Below are positions 1 through 9,813 of a stretch of DNA of 64,000 nt, in pieces. A model generated the notes under the pieces. That model was not told the origin of the DNA. It ran no database searches and was given only the letters and a program-made list of their open reading frames with translations. The DNA lies in the NCBI RefSeq assembly GCF_008122265.1, contig NZ_CP043042.1, positions 1 through 64,000 of the forward strand, given 5' to 3'. Both the position numbers and the translations under genes were made by a program. Every line of letters begins with the position of its first letter. Positions within the stretch are counted from its first letter, which is position 1. This DNA comes from Marinobacter fonticola. Its GTDB lineage: Bacteria; Pseudomonadota; Gammaproteobacteria; Pseudomonadales; Oleiphilaceae.

Positions 1-1467
1 GTGCCGCACACCATTTGGCATCAATGTCTTGAAGTACTTCGGGATGAATTTCCCGCTCAACAGTTCAACACCTGGCTTCGTCCGCTACAGTCCGATCACC
101 GGGACGACCAGTTGATGCTGTTCGCTCCGAACCGGTTCGTTATGGACTGGGTCAACGAGAAGTATTTGCGGCGAATCGAAGAAGTCCTCAAGGATCTCCA
201 CGGCGGGCAGGCGCCGCGGATTAATATGCGGGTCGGCTCAGCACCGCAAGAAGCGGCACCGGTTCGTCGGTCGTCTGTTGCCCCAGCGGCCAATACCCGT
301 CAAGAAGACAGCGCTGAAACGGTCAACGACGAAGAGAGAGGCGTGGCCGCGACTCTGGTGGACCGGTCCAGACCGACGGCGGCCCCTGCCGCCCGGAGTT
401 CGGCGCCGGAACGACGCAGTGTCCAGGTAGAAGGCGATATCAAGCATCAAAGCTTTCTCAACGAAAGCTTTACCTTCGAGACGTTCGTGGAAGGCAAATC
501 CAACCAGCTGGCTCGCGCAGCGTCGATGCAGGTGGCTGAAAATCCCGGCGGCGCCTATAACCCACTGTTTCTTTATGGCGGTGTGGGTTTAGGTAAGACG
601 CACCTGATGCATGCAGTGGGCAACGAGATTGTGCGCCGCAACCCCCGCGCCAAAGTGGCTTACCTGCGTTCGGAGCGTTTTGTAGCCGATATGGTCAAGG
701 CGCTGCAGCTCAATGCGATTAATGAGTTCAAGCGCTATTACCGCTCAGTGGATGCGCTGCTGATCGACGATATTCAGTTTTTTGCCCGCAAAGAACGCTC
801 CCAAGAAGAGTTTTTCCACACCTTCAACGCCCTGCTTGAGGGTGGCCAGCAAGTGATCGTCACCTGTGACCGTTTCCCCAAGGAAATCTCGGACATGGAG
901 GAGCGCCTCAAATCCCGTTTTGGTTGGGGTCTGACGGTGATGGTCGAACCACCGGAGCTGGAAACCCGCGTGGCAATTCTGATGAAGAAGGCGGAACAGG
1001 CGGGTGTCCGGCTTAGCAGCGAAGCAGCCTTCTTTATTGCTCAGAAAATTCGTTCTAACGTGCGTGAGCTCGAGGGTGCACTGCGTCTGGTGATAGCGAA
1101 TGCTCACTTCACAGGACAGGAAATTACGCCTCCTTTTATTCGCGAGAGTCTCAAGGATCTGTTGGCGCTACACGAAAAGCAGGTGAGCATCGACAATATT
1201 CAGCGGACCGTGGCAGAGTACTACAAGATTAAAGTGGCGGATCTTCTTTCCAAGCGCCGGACTCGCACCGTCACACGGCCACGGCAGATGGCCATGTCCC
1301 TCGCGAAGGAACTGACCAATCACAGCTTGCCGGAAATCGGCGACGCCTTCGGCGGTCGTGACCACACCACGGTTCTCCATGCCTGTAAAAAAATCATCGA
1401 GCTGCAGGAGCTGGATAGCAACATCCGTGAGGATCACCAGAATTTTATGCGTTTGCTGACCACGTAG
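1..1467 (+). CDS. dnaA: Chromosomal replication initiator DnaA
   Basis: DnaA is the ATP-dependent protein that binds DnaA boxes, melts oriC and loads the replicative helicase. The 488-residue protein has the normal family layout. Residues about 1-85 are domain I (helicase contact), 85-150 a low-complexity linker, and about 150-370 the AAA+ ATPase. The Walker A motif GGVGLGKT is at 193-200 and the Walker B motif LLIDD at 253-257. The C-terminal DNA-binding domain IV carries the signature GGRDHTTV at 451-458. The GTG at base 1 fits the usual DnaA N-terminus ([13 protein letters not shown]), but no upstream sequence is available to check a ribosome site or promoter. dnaN follows after 78 nt in the same direction, the classic origin-proximal order. 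Confidence 0.97.
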   Translation: MPHTIWHQCLEVLRDEFPAQQFNTWLRPLQSDHRDDQLMLFAPNRFVMDWVNEKYLRRIEEVLKDLHGGQAPRINMRVGSAPQEAAPVRRSSVAPAANTRQEDSAETVNDEERGVAATLVDRSRPTAAPAARSSAPERRSVQVEGDIKHQSFLNESFTFETFVEGKSNQLARAASMQVAENPGGAYNPLFLYGGVGLGKTHLMHAVGNEIVRRNPRAKVAYLRSERFVADMVKALQLNAINEFKRYYRSVDALLIDDIQFFARKERSQEEFFHTFNALLEGGQQVIVTCDRFPKEISDMEERLKSRFGWGLTVMVEPPELETRVAILMKKAEQAGVRLSSEAAFFIAQKIRSNVRELEGALRLVIANAHFTGQEITPPFIRESLKDLLALHEKQVSIDNIQRTVAEYYKIKVADLLSKRRTRTVTRPRQMAMSLAKELTNHSLPEIGDAFGGRDHTTVLHACKKIIELQELDSNIREDHQNFMRLLTT

Positions 1468-1545
1468 TCCCCGAAGCGGGAGTCCACAAACCAAGGAAGC
1501 GGCCTTACAGATTCCCAAACAACCCACGAGCAGAATTCGAGTGCC

Positions 1546-2649
1546 ATGAAACTGACGATCAGCCGAGAATCCCTCCTGACCCCACTGCAGTCGATTGCCG
1601 GTGTAGTGGAACGTAAACAAACGATGCCGGTGCTGTCTAACGTCCTTTTAGTGGCGGAAGACAATACGTTGACGCTGACCGGTACCAATATGGAAGTTGA
1701 ACTGGTGGGCCGGATTACCCCGGTACATGTGGATCAGCCGGGAAGGATCACCGTTCCGGCCCGAAAGCTATCCGACATCTGCCGTGCCTTGGGTGGCGAG
1801 GCGCCGATCGAGCTGAACCTGGAAGGCGACCGCCTTCATCTGCGTTGCGGAGCGAGTCATTTTACGCTGTCAACGCTGCCGGCCGAGCACTTTCCTAATG
1901 TCGAAGACGATGCAGAGAGCTTTCGTCTCGAACTGCCTCAGGCAGATCTGCGCAACATGCTCGATGCCACCGCCTTCGCTATGGCTCAACAGGATGTTCG
2001 TTATTACTTGAACGGGCTACTATTTGAAGTGGATACCGAGCACCTGCGCGCGGTCGCGACTGACGGCCACCGGCTGGCGATGTCCCATCTGGGGCTGGCA
2101 ACCGGCATCAGCGACTCACGTCAGGTGATCGTACCGCGCAAAGGCGTGCTGGAACTGGCGCGGCTGCTCGACGACGTGCAGACGCCGCTCACGCTGGTAT
2201 TCGGGGACAACCACCTACGGGCAACCGTCGGTGCGTACACCTTTACCTCGAAGCTGATCGAGGGCAAGTTCCCGGACTACAACCGGGTCATTCCGCGGGG
2301 CGGCGATAAAACCATGCTGGCGGATCGTTCGACCCTTAAGAATACGCTACAGCGGGCGGGGATCCTGTCCCACGAAAACATCCGCGGTGTGCGCCTGAAT
2401 CTGGTACCGGGTGAGCTGCAGATCTTCGCCAATAATCCCGATCAGGAACAGGCGGAAGACGCCTTGCCAGTGGATTATCAGGGCGAGTCCCTGCAGATCG
2501 GCTTTAACGTGGGCTACTTGGTGGATGTGTTGAATGCGCTGGACGACGACCAGGTCAAAATCACTCTATCCAACCCGAACAGCAGTGCGCTGATCGAGGC
2601 CCAAAATGACGCCAGCTGTTTGTATGTCGTCATGCCGATGAGACTGTAA
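1546..2649 (+). CDS. dnaN: DNA polymerase III beta subunit (sliding clamp)
   Basis: DnaN forms the ring-shaped dimeric clamp that tethers DNA polymerase III and many repair enzymes to DNA. The protein is 367 residues, the normal length for three repeated clamp domains of about 120 residues each. It starts MKLTISRESLL and ends in the typical VVMPMRL, the conserved clamp C-terminus that packs near the binding cleft. The ATG start lies 78 nt after dnaA and the two genes are probably cotranscribed. Unlike the common dnaN-recF arrangement, the next gene here is a kinase-like gene, not recF. Confidence 0.97.
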   Translation: MKLTISRESLLTPLQSIAGVVERKQTMPVLSNVLLVAEDNTLTLTGTNMEVELVGRITPVHVDQPGRITVPARKLSDICRALGGEAPIELNLEGDRLHLRCGASHFTLSTLPAEHFPNVEDDAESFRLELPQADLRNMLDATAFAMAQQDVRYYLNGLLFEVDTEHLRAVATDGHRLAMSHLGLATGISDSRQVIVPRKGVLELARLLDDVQTPLTLVFGDNHLRATVGAYTFTSKLIEGKFPDYNRVIPRGGDKTMLADRSTLKNTLQRAGILSHENIRGVRLNLVPGELQIFANNPDQEQAEDALPVDYQGESLQIGFNVGYLVDVLNALDDDQVKITLSNPNSSALIEAQNDASCLYVVMPMRL

Positions 2650-2759
2650 AGTAAAAAGGAAGTCGCCAGGGCGACCGACGTTAATGTCGTCCTGGAGAGG
2701 CCTCGCATGGCGGTGATAGCGCGTTGGGCTTTAAACTTCGGTTACAGGGAGAGACGGTA

Positions 2760-4022
2760 ATGATAGTGAATGGCATCAAGGGTGCCTTCAGGGTCGGGCA
2801 GACTTTGAGCGTACTCGGCAAAACGGGTGTTAACTGGTTACGCGGCGACCGGCCGCCTACGCCGCGGCTGTTACGTCGAACTTTTGAGGATCTGGGCGCT
2901 ACCTATATTAAGCTGGGACAATTCATCGCCAGTTCACCTACCTTTTTTCCGCCCAGCTATGTGGAAGAATTTCAAAACTGTCTCGATCGCACGCCTGCCC
3001 TTCCCTTCAGTGTGATGCGCCGTATCCTGCGTGAGGAATTGCGCCAACCGTTGGATAAAATCTACTCGGAGATCGATCCGGTTCCGCTCGCTTCGGCATC
3101 CATTGCACAGGTACACGCCGCGAAGTTGGTCACCGGTGAGGAGGTCGTGCTTAAGATCCAGAAACCGGGTGTGGAAAACATTCTGCTCACGGATCTGAAT
3201 TTTCTCTACGCCTCCGCCCGTATTCTTGAAACCATCGCGCCCAAGCTCTCCTGGACCTCCTTGTCCGGCATAGTCGAGGAGATACAGAGCACAATGATGG
3301 AAGAGTGCGACTTCATTAAGGAAGCCAATAACCTGAAAACGTTCAGGCAGTTCTTGATGGACTCGCATAACGAGGACGCAACGGTTCCGGTCGTGTACGA
3401 GAAGTGGAGTACCCGCCGCGTGCTAACGATGGAACGGTTCTATGGCGTACCGTTAACGGACCTGGAGAGCATTCGAGCGGTCACCAACGATCCCGAGCGG
3501 ACGTTGATTACAGCAATGAATACCTGGTTTTCCAGTTTGACCCAATGCCAGTTTTTCCATGCAGATGTTCACGCCGGTAATCTGATGGTATTGCGTGACG
3601 GGCGGGTTGGATTTATCGATTTCGGCATTGTTGGTCGCATCAAGCCGGATACCTGGCAAGCTGTATCTGATTTCATTTCTGCGGTGATGGTCGGTAATTT
3701 CGAAGGTATGGCGGCCGCCATGGTTCGAATTGGCGTCACCCATGAAACCATAGACGTTAAACAACTGGCCGATGATCTACGCCGTCTCTACAACCAGATG
3801 GACAGGATGGTGCCGGATACGCCTTATGGAGCCGAAGAAGCTGAAGATGAAGTGAACGGTATGCTGATGGATATGGTCAAAATCGGCGAGCAGCACGGCC
3901 TGCATTTCCCGCGAGAGTTTGCCCTGTTGATCAAGCAATTTCTTTACTTCGATCGATACGTTCACATCCTGGCACCGGAAATGGATATGTTTATGGATGA
4001 ACGTCTGACGCTGTTGCATTAG
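2760..4022 (+). CDS. ABC1/AarF (UbiB-like) atypical kinase family protein
   Basis: Member of the ABC1/AarF/UbiB protein-kinase-like family. Known members support ubiquinone synthesis or lipid handling, but the substrate of this one is unknown. Family hallmarks are visible: the KxGQ motif (KLGQ, 51-54), the alanine-rich loop (PLASASIAQVHAAKL), the catalytic motif HADVHAGN at 267-274 and the DFG at 287-289. At 420 residues it lacks the long hydrophobic tail typical of UbiB of about 540 residues, so it is probably not UbiB itself. The ATG at 2760 is preferred because GGGAGAG lies just upstream; an in-frame TTG at 2724 is possible. It sits between dnaN and recF, where most relatives have no gene, and has its own downstream terminator. 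Confidence 0.88.
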   Translation: MIVNGIKGAFRVGQTLSVLGKTGVNWLRGDRPPTPRLLRRTFEDLGATYIKLGQFIASSPTFFPPSYVEEFQNCLDRTPALPFSVMRRILREELRQPLDKIYSEIDPVPLASASIAQVHAAKLVTGEEVVLKIQKPGVENILLTDLNFLYASARILETIAPKLSWTSLSGIVEEIQSTMMEECDFIKEANNLKTFRQFLMDSHNEDATVPVVYEKWSTRRVLTMERFYGVPLTDLESIRAVTNDPERTLITAMNTWFSSLTQCQFFHADVHAGNLMVLRDGRVGFIDFGIVGRIKPDTWQAVSDFISAVMVGNFEGMAAAMVRIGVTHETIDVKQLADDLRRLYNQMDRMVPDTPYGAEEAEDEVNGMLMDMVKIGEQHGLHFPREFALLIKQFLYFDRYVHILAPEMDMFMDERLTLLH

Positions 4023-4080
4023 GCGAGCTTTGGAGCCCTACGACGTCTAAGCGTTGAAATACTCCTGACGGACATTCGAG

Positions 4081-4107
4081 GCGGCCTGAGAGGGCCGCTT
4101 TTTATTT
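4081..4107 (+). terminator. Rho-independent terminator after the AarF-like gene
   Basis: A 6-bp perfect stem, GCGGCC at 4081-4086 with GGCCGC at 4093-4098, and a 6-nt loop are followed by a T-rich tract (TTTTTATTT). It lies about 60 nt after the kinase stop codon and should end transcripts from dnaA-dnaN-aarF before recF. Confidence 0.8.
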
Positions 4108-4434
4108 GTTGGATTGAACCTTAAGCGCTTGTCGGAAACCCAGCCCCACGATCTACGTTGTTTGCCTGTCCTTCTTACGCTGCACGCGAAGAGAAAGAAG
4201 TGATTTCACTTCCGTTACAGATACGAGGGGTATGTTCGACCCCGCCCGCTGCATCCCATACGTTGATCTCGACAAGGCGCAGTAAACCGATCGATAAGAC
4301 CAACCTGTTTGCCCGGGTTACCCTATGACTAAGCCGCTGTTTAATCGCGACTGAGGAGCCTTAAACCTGCACCCAGCGCGCGCTAACCTGTAGACTAGGA
4401 CTTCGCCTTTTCCCCAAACGGATCCCATTGGTGC
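4108..4434. other. Intergenic region upstream of recF
   Basis: About 330 nt without a convincing gene. Since a terminator closes the preceding unit, recF probably needs a promoter here. A possible -10 hexamer TAGACT is at 4391-4396, but no matching -35 at normal spacing was found. No tRNA, repeat or small gene with a ribosome site was recognised. Confidence 0.4.
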
Positions 4435-5550
4435 ATGGCACTTCTTAGACTTCAGACCCAGCATTTCCGAAATCTCGCGCCCACCGATCTCACTTTTTCG
4501 CCCTCCGTCAATCTGATCTACGGCGAGAACGGTAGTGGCAAAAGCAGTTTACTCGAAGCCATAGGTTATCTGGGGTTGGGGCGGTCATTTCGTGTTAACC
4601 GGCATGAAGCCGTGGTTTGTCATGGTACGCAGCGTCTTACGGTGTTTGGCGAGATCGGTAATGACGACGGTGCGCATAAAGGGTCTGGCCATCGCATTGG
4701 ATTGTCCCGAGACCTGAGCTTGGGTGAAACCCGGCTTAAGGTTGACGGAGAACGGGTGCGCAGCTTGTCCGCGGTCGCGCGGCACTTGCCTGTTTCCGTG
4801 ATCGATCCGGGTACCTTCGATATCGTGGCTGGTGGCCCAGGCAAGCGCCGTCAGTTTTTAGATTGGTCTGTGTTCCACGTGGAACATGGCTTCTCGGCGC
4901 TCTGGCAGCAGTTCCAGAGAAGTGTTTCTCAGCGGAATAAAATTCTCAGAAATGGTAGAATTGACGAGTCGTTACGCCGGATATGGGACCGGCAGTACGT
5001 CGCGTTAGCGGAACAGGTCACCGAAGCGCGCCGTGCGGTTTTCGAACGGTTCCATCCCCTACTCGTCGCCGTGTTGGAGGATGTCGGGGTGGTATGGAGT
5101 AACGACCTCAAAATTGAGTTTTTTCCCGGTTGGGATCGTAAGCTAGGCTTGGCCGATGTGCTCGAGAGTCATCGAGATCAGGAAGCCAAGATGGGGCATA
5201 CCCTCTACGGTCCGAACCGGGCAGATATGCGAGTGAAGTATCAGGGGCGTCCGGTTGCGGAAACCTTGTCGCGAGGTCAGCAGAAAACCCTGGTTATCTT
5301 GATGAAGATTGCGCAGGGCCAGCTTCTCAAAGCGAGTGGCCGGCAATGTACATTTTTGTTAGATGATATAAATGCGGAGCTTGATGAGCCTCATCGTGAG
5401 ATGTTGGCAGGCAAGCTTCGCGATCTCGGTAGTCAGGTGTTCATCACCTCCATTGAGCCGCCTCGTCCTGAAAAGCTGTGGCGGGAATCCATGCCCGATT
5501 TCAAAGTGTTCCACGTGGAACATGGCGAGTTTACGTTGAGGAACCTCTAA
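4435..5550 (+). CDS. recF: DNA replication/repair protein RecF
   Basis: RecF is an SMC-like ATPase that binds gapped DNA and, with RecO and RecR, loads RecA during recombinational repair. The 371-residue length is normal. The Walker A motif GENGSGKS is at 30-37, the ABC-type signature (TLSRGQQKTL) is in the C-terminal part, and the Walker B region LLDDINAELDE follows. The ATG at 4435 gives the expected N-terminus (ALLRLQTQHFRN) but its ribosome site is weak. Two identical 16-bp parS-like palindromes lie inside the gene, both read as VFHVEH in frame. The last codons run into a long hairpin that spans the gap to gyrB. Confidence 0.96.
   Translation: MALLRLQTQHFRNLAPTDLTFSPSVNLIYGENGSGKSSLLEAIGYLGLGRSFRVNRHEAVVCHGTQRLTVFGEIGNDDGAHKGSGHRIGLSRDLSLGETRLKVDGERVRSLSAVARHLPVSVIDPGTFDIVAGGPGKRRQFLDWSVFHVEHGFSALWQQFQRSVSQRNKILRNGRIDESLRRIWDRQYVALAEQVTEARRAVFERFHPLLVAVLEDVGVVWSNDLKIEFFPGWDRKLGLADVLESHRDQEAKMGHTLYGPNRADMRVKYQGRPVAETLSRGQQKTLVILMKIAQGQLLKASGRQCTFLLDDINAELDEPHREMLAGKLRDLGSQVFITSIEPPRPEKLWRESMPDFKVFHVEHGEFTLRNL
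4871..4886. other. parS: parS site 1 (ParB-binding chromosome partition site), inside recF
   Basis: Perfect 16-bp palindrome TGTTCCACGTGGAACA. It matches the known bacterial parS consensus (TGTTNCACGTGNAACA) bound by ParB near the origin. In recF it encodes VFHVEH within the conserved LDWSVFHVEHG segment. Its position, less than 5 kb from dnaA, fits a centromere-like role. Confidence 0.85.
5507..5522. other. parS: parS site 2 (ParB-binding chromosome partition site), inside recF
   Basis: Second identical palindrome TGTTCCACGTGGAACA, 636 bp after the first, near the 3' end of recF. It again encodes VFHVEH. Exact 16/16 identity of two copies in one gene is very unlikely by chance and supports real ParB sites. 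Confidence 0.85.
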
Positions 5551-5618
5551 TTGGGTCCATTGGCGATTCTGGGCCGGCCCTGAAAGCCGGAATCGCCAAT
5601 GGACTCAATTAGAGGTTC
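5541..5618. repeat. Long hairpin (32-bp arms) between recF and gyrB
   Basis: Arms at 5541-5572 and 5587-5618 are reverse complements over 32 bp, apart from two positions that would form G-U pairs in RNA. The 14-nt loop contains the self-complementary GGCCGGCC. The left arm includes the recF stop codon (TAA at 5548-5550). No T-tract follows the right arm, so it is not a standard terminator. Possible roles are an mRNA processing or stability element, an attenuator, or a mobile palindrome. Confidence 0.8.
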
Positions 5619-5622
5619 TTGA

Positions 5623-8070
<2,448 letters not shown>

Positions 8071-8111
8071 TTGTCCGTCCTGCTTTTGGAGTGACAACGA
8101 AAAATAGAGCA

Positions 8112-8158
8112 ACAAAGAAAAAGCCCGGTCCTGAAAAGGTGCCGGGCTTTTTCTTTGT
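8112..8158. terminator. Bidirectional terminator between gyrB and the convergent membrane gene
   Basis: A 17-bp perfect stem, 8112-8128 with 8142-8158, has a core AAGCCCGG/CCGGGCTT and a 13-nt loop. It is flanked by A-rich sequence on the left and T-rich sequence on the right, so it can act for gyrB (plus) and for the minus-strand gene ending at 8180. Confidence 0.9.
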
Positions 8159-8179
8159 ATGGGAGAACTGAGAGAGCGA

Positions 8180-8932
8180 CTAGTTCGACGAGTTATTTTT
8201 TGACTCGTTTTGTTCATGAAGCGCTGGGGAAAGCACCTCCTCGAACTTAAAACCGGTGAGCGTGCGGATCGCTCGCCAGAGGTAATAGAAGATGGCGAAC
8301 ATCATCAGCATGGAGGGAATCGCGATCACCGGATAGCTCACCAATGTCATCTGGCCTAGCTCTTCGTTAAACGCCGCGGTGCCCGAGGGGCTGGTCACGA
8401 TCCATTTGGCCAGCACGTAATTCATCACCGAACTGAACAGGAATGTGGCGGCGAAGTAGTAGCTGGCGCGCATAAGGCGGGCTTCGAAAATTCCTTCGTT
8501 GCCATTGGCGACCAGCGTATCGTGGATCTTGTCCACGTCCAGCACCGTGCGATTGTAGAGCAACGTACGCACCAACGGATATTTGGTACGGGTAGACACC
8601 AGCACCGCCAGTCCGATCACCAGAGGCACTGCAGCCTCTTTAATGGCCAGCCATTCGGCATCCAGTTCGAGTAGACCGATACCGCCGGTGAGCAGAATAC
8701 TGATCAGGCCGAGCATCGCAATAAAGTTGCGCTTACCGAAGCGAACCAGCTCGTACAGGCCCCAGCCTAACGGGAAGGCAAGCGCAACGATTAGGGCCTT
8801 CGCCGAGCCCAGATCCTGTTCGCCACTGAATTTCATCAGGATGACTGAAGGAATAATGATACTGATCAGCAAATCGACCCAGGGGCGTTGTTGCTGGGTG
8901 TTAGCCGTTACTGTGTTGTTGCCAGAAGTCAT
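8180..8932 (-). CDS. Multi-pass inner-membrane protein, VC0807-family-like
   Basis: Integral membrane protein of about 250 residues with five to six hydrophobic segments and no recognised catalytic motif. The pattern (QQRPWVDLLISIIIPSVILMKF near the N-terminus, GWGLYELVRFGKRNF and YYLWRAIRTLTGF later) resembles the uncharacterised VC0807 family, whose function is unknown. The ATG at 8932 (MTSGNN) is preferred over the in-frame TTG at 8941; neither has a clear ribosome site. It converges on gyrB and shares its terminator. Family name moderately sure, function unknown. Confidence 0.75.
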   Translation of the reverse strand: MTSGNNTVTANTQQQRPWVDLLISIIIPSVILMKFSGEQDLGSAKALIVALAFPLGWGLYELVRFGKRNFIAMLGLISILLTGGIGLLELDAEWLAIKEAAVPLVIGLAVLVSTRTKYPLVRTLLYNRTVLDVDKIHDTLVANGNEGIFEARLMRASYYFAATFLFSSVMNYVLAKWIVTSPSGTAAFNEELGQMTLVSYPVIAIPSMLMMFAIFYYLWRAIRTLTGFKFEEVLSPALHEQNESKNNSSN

Positions 8933-9119
8933 AGAATCCAACCCGAACGGAGAAAATAGACACGCTGGTTGTAAGCACCGAAGTGTAAGAAACTAGAGTG
9001 TGTAAGAAAAACCAGAAGCAGTATACCGAAGAATGGCGTTGGAAATCCGGCTTTCATGCCGAAATGCCACCCACGAGAGTGTGGGCTATAAAAGGTAAGT
9101 GTTTGAAAAGGCGGGAAAA

Positions 9120-9196
<77 letters not shown>

Positions 9197-9208
9197 AATT
9201 TGCGCCGT

Positions 9209-9237
9209 ATTATACTGATCATTCTATGGATTGCCAG
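9209..9237 (-). promoter_or_regulatory. Sigma70 promoter of tRNA-Pro
   Basis: Reading the minus strand, a -35-like CTGGCA (9237-9232) and a perfect -10 TATAAT (9214-9209) are separated by 17 nt. The start would fall just before the tRNA 5' end. The GC-rich stretch after the -10 (ACGGCGC) resembles the discriminator of stringently controlled stable-RNA promoters. Confidence 0.65.
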
Positions 9238-9263
9238 CCCTATCGGCGCGGTTTTCCAGGGAC

Positions 9264-9809
9264 TTATTGGCTGAGCAAATGATCTACAAACGCCGCCAGA
9301 TTATTCCAGACAGAGACCCGGGCCAGCGGGTGCTGTCGCAGGTAGCGTTCGGTTTCCTTGCCATTACCGGTGCGGACCAGCGCTGCCGATTTGCAGCCGG
9401 CCGCCAGGCCTGCTTCGAGGTCTTTCAGGCTGTCCCCCACCATCACTGCTTCGCTAAGGTCCTTTAGACCCAGCTGTTGGCGTATATCCTCCAACAGACC
9501 GGTACGCGGCTTGCGGCACTGACAGTCCTCATCGGGGTGATGCGGGCAATAGGCGATACAATCGACCTTGCCCCCGAGAGCCTGCACCAGGCGATGCAGC
9601 TGAGCGTGCATCTGCTCGAGGATCAGATGGTCGTAGTAGCCTCGGGCGATGCCGGACTGATTGGTGGCCACCGCCACGGTATGCCCGGCCTGGGTCAGTC
9701 TGGCTATGGCCTCGATGCTGCTGGCTATGGGTAGCCATTCCTCGACCGAACAGATGTACTCACCGCTGTAGCGGTTGATAACTCCGTCACGGTCGAGGAT
9801 AACCAGCAT
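9264..9809 (-). CDS. gmhB: D-glycero-beta-D-manno-heptose 1,7-bisphosphate 7-phosphatase
   Basis: GmhB removes the 7-phosphate from heptose bisphosphate during synthesis of ADP-heptose for the lipopolysaccharide inner core. The 181-residue protein is a HAD phosphatase. The nucleophile motif DRDGVIN is at 5-11, the threonine motif ATNQSGIARG follows, then the zinc-binding loop CPHHPDEDCQCRKP typical of GmhB, then the acidic motif MVGDSLKDLEAG. The ATG at 9809 is chosen because it gives the usual MLVILDRDG start, only 4 nt from the glyS stop codon. It is the last gene of the glyQ-glyS-gmhB run and is probably translationally linked to glyS. Confidence 0.93.
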   Translation of the reverse strand: MLVILDRDGVINRYSGEYICSVEEWLPIASSIEAIARLTQAGHTVAVATNQSGIARGYYDHLILEQMHAQLHRLVQALGGKVDCIAYCPHHPDEDCQCRKPRTGLLEDIRQQLGLKDLSEAVMVGDSLKDLEAGLAAGCKSAALVRTGNGKETERYLRQHPLARVSVWNNLAAFVDHLLSQ

Positions 9810-9813
9810 GACG

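Noticed and set aside
2724..2759. Upstream TTG start for the AarF-like gene
   Set aside because: The ATG at 2760 has a much better ribosome site.
5541..5618. Ordinary rho-independent terminator between recF and gyrB
   Set aside because: The stem is far too long and lacks a T-tract, so it is listed as a structural repeat instead.
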